A stretch of DNA of 11,950 nt from positions 1 through 11,950 of the forward strand of contig DATJLQ010000064.1 of assembly GCA_035509415.1 (NCBI GenBank). The letters run 5' to 3'. The stretch comes from DATJLQ01 sp035509415. GTDB lineage: Bacteria > Pseudomonadota > Alphaproteobacteria > JACZXZ01. Both the position numbers and the translations under genes were made by a program. The notes under the pieces are model-generated. The model was not told the DNA's origin. It ran no database searches and worked only from the letters and a program-made list of their open reading frames with translations. Position 1 is the first letter of the stretch, and each line of letters starts with the position of its first letter. Positions 6,693-11,950 of this stretch are shown piece after piece.

Positions 6693-6721
6693 ATTATCGA
6701 TCCCGGGAAGGGTTAGAGCAA
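6693..6721 (-). promoter_or_regulatory. Candidate promoter of the ATP-grasp/alpha-E/Anbu operon
   Basis: On the minus strand TTGCTC (6716-6721) is followed after exactly 17 bases by GATAAT (6693-6698), 5 of 6 matches at -10 and 3 of 6 at -35. The leader to the ATG at 6563 would be about 120 bases. It contains a perfect hairpin, ACCCGCG-GAAG-CGCGGGT (6601-6618). The MFS gene upstream ends at 6855, so a separate promoter in this 291-base gap is reasonable. The assignment is by eye. Confidence 0.45.
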
Positions 6722-6830
6722 GTTCCGTACCATGGGCCGGCCCTGCGGCAAATCCGCCGCGCGCCATGCGTTTCGCGCCGGGCACCCGCTTAATGGGCGG
6801 AATATTGCCCAAATTCTGGGCGGCGCCGGA

Positions 6831-6851
6831 GCCGGCCGGGATGCGGCCGGC
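6831..6851 (-). terminator. Possible terminator hairpin after the MFS gene
   Basis: GCCGGCC (6831-6837) and GGCCGGC (6845-6851) form a perfect 7-bp stem with a 7-base loop, starting 3 bases past the MFS stop on the minus strand. A second small inverted repeat, GCCC-N7-GGGC, follows at 6807-6821. No T-run follows directly, so intrinsic termination is uncertain. Confidence 0.35.
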
Positions 6852-6854
6852 ACC

Positions 6855-8342
6855 TCAGGCCTGGATCGAGCCCGGGCGCGCGCTGCGCGCGTTATGGCCC
6901 GGCGGCAGGCGGAGCGCGATCAGGAAGGCGGCGACCGCGATCGCGGCCGCGATCAGGTAGACCACGTGGAGCGAGGCCGCGATCGCGTGGATGAGCTCGG
7001 CGAGATGGGCGGGTGCGATCGCCCGGCGCAGCGCCGGCTCCATGAGGCGGTTCAAGATGTTCGGGTCGCCCGTGAGCTCGCGCGCGATGCCGAAATTGAG
7101 GATGGCGCCGAACATGGCCGCGCCCAGCGCCTGGCCGATGTTGCGCATGAAGAGATTGAGCGAGGTCGCGATGCCGCGCTCGTGCCATTCGACGCTCGAT
7201 TGCGCGGCGACGGTGTAAGTCGTGTTGGTGAAACCCATGCCGAGGCCGATCACGAACGCGCCGAGACCGGCGAAGACCGGGCCGCGGCTCGGATCGAGGG
7301 CGGCAAGGAGGGCCGCACCCGCGACCAGGGTCGCCGAGCCGAGGGCCGCGTTGAGCCGGAAGGACGCGACCGCCATGAGCCGGCCGCAGACGAGGCTCGA
7401 GATCGGCCAGCCGATCGACATCGCCGCGAGCGCGAAACCGGCGACGATGGGCGTGCCGCCCATGACGCCCTGCACGTAGGTCGGAACGAAGGTGGTGACG
7501 CCGATCATCACCGCCCCCGTCGCAAACTGGCCGAGGCCGCTCACGCTGATGATGCGGTTCCTGAAATGGGCCAGCGGCACCGTGGGCTCGGACGCGCGCC
7601 GCTCGATGCGATAGAAGAGCGCGAGGCATAGTATCGCCACGGCCAGGAGGGCCGCGACCGCCGCCCAAGGCAGGCTGGTGCCCTGGATCAGCGCCAGCAT
7701 CAGCGCCATGAGCCCGGCGAGGAACAGGAACGTGCCGAGATAATCGATCGCGTGGGCGCGCTGCTTCGGATCCTCGTGGAGATAGAACGCGAAGATGGCG
7801 ATCGCCACGATTCCGAGCGGGAGATTGAGCCAGAACACGTATTGCCAGCCCACATGCTCGACCAGGAACGCGCCGATCGCGGGCCCGATCACGGAGGCAA
7901 CGCCCCACACGCTCGAGAGATAGCCCTGGACCCGCGCGCGCTCCTCGGCCGAATAGATGTCGCCCATCATGGTGAGCGGCACCGAGACGATCGAGCCCGC
8001 GCCGATGCCCTGCAACGCGCGGAACAGAATGAGCTGCAGCATGCTGCCCGAGAGGCCGGCCAGCGCCGAGCCGATGAGGAAGATGGCCGCCCCCGCGAAA
8101 TAGACGCGCTTCCGGCCGTACACGTCCGCGAGCTTGCCGTAGATCGGGATCGAGGCGCCCTGGGTCAGGAGATAGATCGCGAACACCCAGCTGAAGACGC
8201 GGAAGCCGCCCAGCTCGGCGATGATGGTCGGCAGCGAGGTCGCGACGATGGTCTGCTCGACCGCGGCCATGAACATGCTGATGAGGGCGCCCGCGAAGAC
8301 GATCGAGCGGCGGGTCCGGCGGGGGCTGTCGCTGTCGAGCAA
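6855..8342 (-). CDS. DHA2-type MFS multidrug efflux transporter (EmrB/QacA-like)
   Basis: A 495-residue inner-membrane proton antiporter of the 14-helix drug/H+ (DHA2) group. Signatures are VEQTIVATSLPTI in helix 1 (motif D1, about residues 28-40), GKLADVYGRKR in the loop after helix 2 (motif A, 69-79) and GVASVIGPAIGAFL in helix 5 (the antiporter motif C, 147-160). The remainder is a regular run of hydrophobic segments. Helix 1 has Glu in VEQT where many DHA2 pumps have Asp. The frame is open back to a TTG at 8468, but those first 42 residues are basic, Pro-rich and unlike the family. I chose the TTG at 8342 because GAGGA lies 5 bases upstream and it leads directly into SDSPRRTRRS and helix 1. 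The gene is divergent from the sulfite-reduction operon. Its substrate cannot be predicted. Confidence 0.9.
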   Translation of the reverse strand: MLDSDSPRRTRRSIVFAGALISMFMAAVEQTIVATSLPTIIAELGGFRVFSWVFAIYLLTQGASIPIYGKLADVYGRKRVYFAGAAIFLIGSALAGLSGSMLQLILFRALQGIGAGSIVSVPLTMMGDIYSAEERARVQGYLSSVWGVASVIGPAIGAFLVEHVGWQYVFWLNLPLGIVAIAIFAFYLHEDPKQRAHAIDYLGTFLFLAGLMALMLALIQGTSLPWAAVAALLAVAILCLALFYRIERRASEPTVPLAHFRNRIISVSGLGQFATGAVMIGVTTFVPTYVQGVMGGTPIVAGFALAAMSIGWPISSLVCGRLMAVASFRLNAALGSATLVAGAALLAALDPSRGPVFAGLGAFVIGLGMGFTNTTYTVAAQSSVEWHERGIATSLNLFMRNIGQALGAAMFGAILNFGIARELTGDPNILNRLMEPALRRAIAPAHLAELIHAIAASLHVVYLIAAAIAVAAFLIALRLPPGHNARSARPGSIQA

Positions 8343-8490
8343 GGCGATCCTCGGAGGCGGGGCGCGAGGCCTGGAAATAAGGCAGGGAAGTGGCCCTGGC
8401 AAGTGGCGCCGGGCGGCTTTCGGGCCGGTCTTCCGACCGCCTTTGCGCCCCGCTGAGCCGTGCGTCAAGGCGCATTAAACACATAAAATA

Positions 8491-8519
8491 TGTATATTCC
8501 TGAATATTGACATCTCCAA
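8491..8519 (-). promoter_or_regulatory. Candidate promoter of the MFS transporter gene
   Basis: On the minus strand TTGGAG (8514-8519) is followed after 17 bases by TATACA (8491-8496), 3 of 6 and 4 of 6 matches. It lies in an AT-rich island (8471-8555) that contrasts with the surrounding GC-rich DNA. Transcription would start near 8484, about 140 bases before the chosen TTG start. Confidence 0.4.
8494..8507. promoter_or_regulatory. Palindromic candidate operator between divergent promoters
   Basis: ATATTC-CT-GAATAT is a perfect 6-bp inverted repeat around a 2-base centre. It overlaps the candidate -10 box of the MFS gene (8491-8496) and touches the first base of the candidate -35 box of the sulfite-reduction operon (8507-8512). 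A dimeric repressor here could affect both promoters. Which regulator family would bind cannot be told, and no regulator gene lies in the window. Confidence 0.45.
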
Positions 8520-8535
8520 CTGTTAAATCTAGTTT
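8507..8535 (+). promoter_or_regulatory. Candidate sigma-70 promoter of the sulfite-reduction operon
   Basis: A consensus TTGACA -35 box (8507-8512) is followed after 17 bases by TAGTTT (8530-8535, 3 of 6 at -10). Transcription would begin near 8542, just before the hairpin leader at 8555-8638. The exact -35 match and the AT-rich setting make this the best promoter candidate for the plus-strand operon; the weak -10 suggests activator dependence. Confidence 0.5.
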
Positions 8536-8554
8536 TCAACGTCAAATTTGGTGT

Positions 8555-8638
8555 GATTGGCGCGGGACGGCGCCGGCGGGCTGGGCTCCGGGAGGACCGG
8601 AGGCTTGGCTCGGGTCCGGGCGCCGTCCCGCGTCAGTC
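8555..8638 (+). promoter_or_regulatory. Long hairpin in the 5' leader of the siroheme synthase gene
   Basis: CGCGGGACGGCGCC (8561-8574) pairs perfectly with GGCGCCGTCCCGCG (8619-8632). The helix extends outward through GATTGG (8555-8560) and TCAGTC (8633-8638), giving 20 consecutive pairs with only two G-U. The 44-base apical part (8575-8618) contains a nested 6-bp hairpin, CTCCGG-GAGGA-CCGGAG (8586-8602). The structure ends 6 bases before the ribosome site GGAGAGG (8645-8651), so it could affect translation or transcript stability. There is no T-run, so it is not a standard attenuator. I do not recognise a known riboswitch. Together with the AT-rich promoter island and 75 bases of MFS-side leader it fills the 313-base gap 8343-8655. 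Confidence 0.55.
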
Positions 8639-8655
8639 CCCGTCGGAGAGGCGAA

Positions 8656-9672
8656 ATGGGCTTCAGCACGTTCCCGATCTTCCTCAAGCTCGAGGGAAAG
8701 CGTTGCCTGGTCGTGGGCGGCGACGCGGCAGCCGCGCGCAAGGTCGCGTTGCTGCAACGCGCGGGTGCCGAGGTGACGGTCGCGGCGCACGATCTCGAGC
8801 CCGGGCTCGCCGCGCTTGCGGCCAAGGGATGCGTGACGCAGGCGGCGCAGTTCGAGCGCGCGTTGCTCGACGGCATGAGCCTCGCGATCGTGGCCGGGGT
8901 CGGGGAGGAATTGGCACGCGTTGTGTCGGACGCGGCACAAGCGGCGAACGTCCCCGTCAACGCGGTCGACCGGCCCGAGCTTTCGAGCTTCGTCTCGGGC
9001 GCTCTCGTCGAGCGCGCGCCGGTCACGGTCGCGATCTCGACCGGCGGGACGGCACCCGCGCTCGCGCGCGATATCCGGCTCGCGATCGAGCGGGTCTTGC
9101 CGCCCGGACTCGGCCGCCTCGCGCGCTTCGCCGAGCGCTTCCGTGCCGCAGTGCGCGCGGCGTTGCCGGAGAGTGAGACACGTCGGCGCTTCTGGGACGG
9201 TTTTTTCAAGGGTCCGATCGCGGCGCGCGTGATCGCGGGCGACGAGGCCGGGGCGCGTAGCGCCATGCTCGCCCTCGTCAACGGTCCGGAGGTCGCGCGT
9301 CGGGCGCCGGGCCGCATCGACATTCTCGAGCTCGCAAGCGGCGAGCCCGATCTCCTCACGCTACGCGCCCAGCGCCTCCTGGGCGAGGCCGACATGCTGT
9401 TGCACGATGCCTCGGTCGACGCCGCGATTCTCGACGCCAGCCGGCGCGACGCCGAGCGCCTGGTGGCGGCAATGGAGCCGGGTGCGGCCGTCGAGCAAGC
9501 GGCCGGGCTCGCACGCGCGGGGAAGCGCGTCGTGCGCTTGGTGGACCGCGACAAGGCGCGGGGCGAGAGCGAGCGGCGGGCACTTGCGGCGCGTGGGCTC
9601 GAGACGTCGCTCGTGCCGGGTGCCGGCTCGGAGATCGATTCAGCGTGGCGCGCAGGCGCCGTCAATGCGTGA
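8656..9672 (+). CDS. cysG: Siroheme synthase, CysG-like: precorrin-2 dehydrogenase/ferrochelatase with vestigial methyltransferase domain
   Basis: A 338-residue CysG/Met8-like protein. The N-terminal half should oxidise precorrin-2 with NAD and chelate iron to give siroheme for the sulfite reductase two genes downstream. It shows the Rossmann motif LVVGGDAAAARK (18-29), catalytic Asp in NAVDRP (D105; E. coli D104), S128 in VAISTGGT at the E. coli phosphoserine position, and the dimerisation region ending RRRFWDGFFKG. From about residue 219 it resembles the start of the uroporphyrinogen-III methyltransferase domain (GEPDLLTLRAQRLLGEAD, KRVVRL...VPG). The SAM-binding GAGPGDP and GGDP motifs are lost, and about 140 residues of the second lobe are missing. 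The methyltransferase activity must come from elsewhere. I chose the ATG at 8656 over an open frame back to 8557: it starts the domain and has GGAGAGG upstream. Confidence 0.88.
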   Translation: MGFSTFPIFLKLEGKRCLVVGGDAAAARKVALLQRAGAEVTVAAHDLEPGLAALAAKGCVTQAAQFERALLDGMSLAIVAGVGEELARVVSDAAQAANVPVNAVDRPELSSFVSGALVERAPVTVAISTGGTAPALARDIRLAIERVLPPGLGRLARFAERFRAAVRAALPESETRRRFWDGFFKGPIAARVIAGDEAGARSAMLALVNGPEVARRAPGRIDILELASGEPDLLTLRAQRLLGEADMLLHDASVDAAILDASRRDAERLVAAMEPGAAVEQAAGLARAGKRVVRLVDRDKARGESERRALAARGLETSLVPGAGSEIDSAWRAGAVNA

Positions 9673-9692
9673 GTGCGCGCGCCCGAGGATTT

Positions 9693-9734
9693 GGGCCTGA
9701 GTGCCTGGGCCTGAGTGCCTGGGCCTCAGTGCCG
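9693..9734. repeat. Three tandem 14-bp repeats between the siroheme synthase and DUF2849 genes
   Basis: GGGCCTGAGTGCCT occurs exactly at 9693 and 9707, and a third copy (GGGCCTCAGTGCCG, two changes) at 9721. The array fills half of the 82-base intergenic gap and ends 11 bases before the GGAG ribosome site of the next gene. It looks like a slippage product; no function is evident. Confidence 0.85.
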
Positions 9735-9754
9735 CCAAGGAAACGGAGTTGGAC

Positions 9755-10078
9755 ATGCAGATCGTGATCGCCAATCGGCTCAAGGACGGGCTCGTGGTCT
9801 ATCGCGGGCGCGAGCGTTGGGTCGACCGCATCGACGAGGCCGAAATCGCCCACGATCCGGCCGGCGCCGAGAATCTTCTCGAGCGCGCAAAGCGCGCCGT
9901 CGCGGCCAACGAGGTGGTCGATCCCTATCTCATCGAGGTGGCCGAGATCGAGGGTGCCCTCCGGCCCACGCGTTGGCGCGAGCGCATTCGCAGCCAGGGC
10001 CCGACCGTGCGGCGCGACCTCGGCTACCAGGCCCGGCGCGCCGAAGCCGCGCATGCGCCCGCCGAGGCCGCCGCCTAG
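9755..10078 (+). CDS. DUF2849 family protein of the sulfite-reduction operon
   Basis: A 107-residue protein of the DUF2849 family, which is found mainly in alphaproteobacteria next to sulfite reductase genes. The family-like N-terminus MQIVIANRLKDGLVVY is followed by W-x(6)-DEAEIAHD and a helix with LERAKRAVAANEVVDPYLIEV, ending in an Ala-rich tail. There is no signal peptide or membrane segment, so it is likely cytosolic. The ATG at 9755 follows GGAG by 6 bases; an open frame from 9701 reads through the tandem repeat and was not used. Only two bases separate it from the sulfite reductase start, so the two are probably co-translated. The biochemical role is unknown; a part in reductase maturation or electron supply is guesswork from context. 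Confidence 0.85.
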   Translation: MQIVIANRLKDGLVVYRGRERWVDRIDEAEIAHDPAGAENLLERAKRAVAANEVVDPYLIEVAEIEGALRPTRWRERIRSQGPTVRRDLGYQARRAEAAHAPAEAAA

Positions 10079-10080
10079 CC

Positions 10081-11722
<1,642 letters not shown>

Positions 11723-11736
<14 letters not shown>

Positions 11737-11950
11737 GCAGGGGCTGCTCACCGCCGACCCGTTCCAAGCCGTGGCCGACGGCGTGGACCTGCCGCCCGAA
11801 GGCCCGATCCTGATCGGGCTCGCCCGCTGGCAGGAGGAACGCGGCCTGATCGAGCCGCGCAACACGCTCGTCGGCGTGCGCCTCAAGCCGGCCGATGCCG
11901 TCGAGCAGCTCCTGGCCGACCTCGATCGCCTGGCTCTGGTGGCCCTCGAG
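11723..11950 (+). CDS. DUF934 family protein, N-terminal part (3' end outside window)
   Basis: The ATG at 11723 lies inside the end of the sulfite reductase gene, overlapping it by 14 bases in another frame, with AAGGAG (11710-11715) 7 bases upstream. The 76 visible residues carry family features: MPLIKQGLLTADPF, then LPPEGPILIGLARW, then a short-Arg/LVGVRLKP block and LLADLDRLALVALE. DUF934 proteins (about 150-170 residues) regularly lie between sulfite reductase and the PAPS/APS reductase gene in Proteobacteria. They are thought to serve sulfite reduction in an undefined way. The overlap implies translational coupling. The next gene outside the window is likely cysH; that is inference. Confidence 0.85.

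Noticed and set aside
8343..8468. A 42-residue N-terminal extension of the MFS transporter from a TTG at 8468
   Set aside because: Basic, Pro-rich sequence unlike the family, with no ribosome site; the TTG at 8342 has GAGGA at good spacing.
6892..8484. A 530-codon minus-strand frame with an ATG start near the MFS gene
   Set aside because: Arg/Gly/Pro-rich and without membrane segments; the overlapping frame encodes the MFS transporter.
8555..8638. A SAM-II or SAH riboswitch in the siroheme synthase leader
   Set aside because: The long hairpin is real, but I could not match its apical sequence to either consensus, so I left it as an unnamed structure.

Overview
The window is about 12 kb of GC-rich DNA with alphaproteobacterial character, probably from the Rhodospirillales or a nearby order. 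This rests on the gene families, on the order siroheme synthase / DUF2849 / sulfite reductase / DUF934, and on small palindromic intergenic repeats resembling those common in alphaproteobacterial genomes. The placement is inference, because the window holds no rRNA or other marker gene. I found no tRNA, rRNA, insertion sequence, transposase, CRISPR array or replication origin.

Layout. (1) Positions 1-937, plus strand: the 3' part of a Wzc/ExoP-type tyrosine autokinase gene, ended by a strong hairpin terminator. (2) 938-1371: a gene-free stretch with a MITE-like inverted-repeat element and a candidate promoter. (3) 1372-2690, plus: a small membrane protein of unknown function, coupled by an ATGA overlap to an HpcH/HpaI-family class II aldolase. 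(4) 2724-3210: two REP-like palindromes in inverted orientation flank a small conserved gene on the minus strand that is broken by a frameshift near its 3' end. (5) 3250-6563, minus, transcribed in the order circularly permuted ATP-grasp, alpha-E protein, Anbu (proteasome-like peptidase). This is the conserved amidoligase/Anbu cluster, but the transglutaminase-like gene that usually accompanies it is absent here. Five 13-bp tandem repeats lie where it would be expected. (6) 6855-8342, minus: a DHA2-type MFS efflux pump. (7) 8343-8655: an AT-rich divergent promoter region with a 14-bp palindrome and a 20-bp hairpin leader. (8) 8656-11950, plus: an assimilatory sulfite-reduction operon made of a CysG-like siroheme synthase with a vestigial methyltransferase domain, DUF2849, a sulfite reductase hemoprotein, and DUF934 (cut by the window end).

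How the genes fit together. The CysG-like protein should oxidise precorrin-2 and insert iron to make siroheme, the cofactor of the sulfite reductase two genes downstream. DUF2849 and DUF934 are regular partners of that reductase. The ATP-grasp, alpha-E and Anbu genes form a separate unit. Comparative genomics has proposed that such clusters make and process a peptide or peptide-like modification. That function is predicted from family knowledge and is not visible in the sequence. The most useful observations are the missing transglutaminase, the frameshifted small gene between inverted REPs, the decayed methyltransferase domain of the siroheme synthase, and the long hairpin leader with a candidate operator in front of the sulfite-reduction operon.
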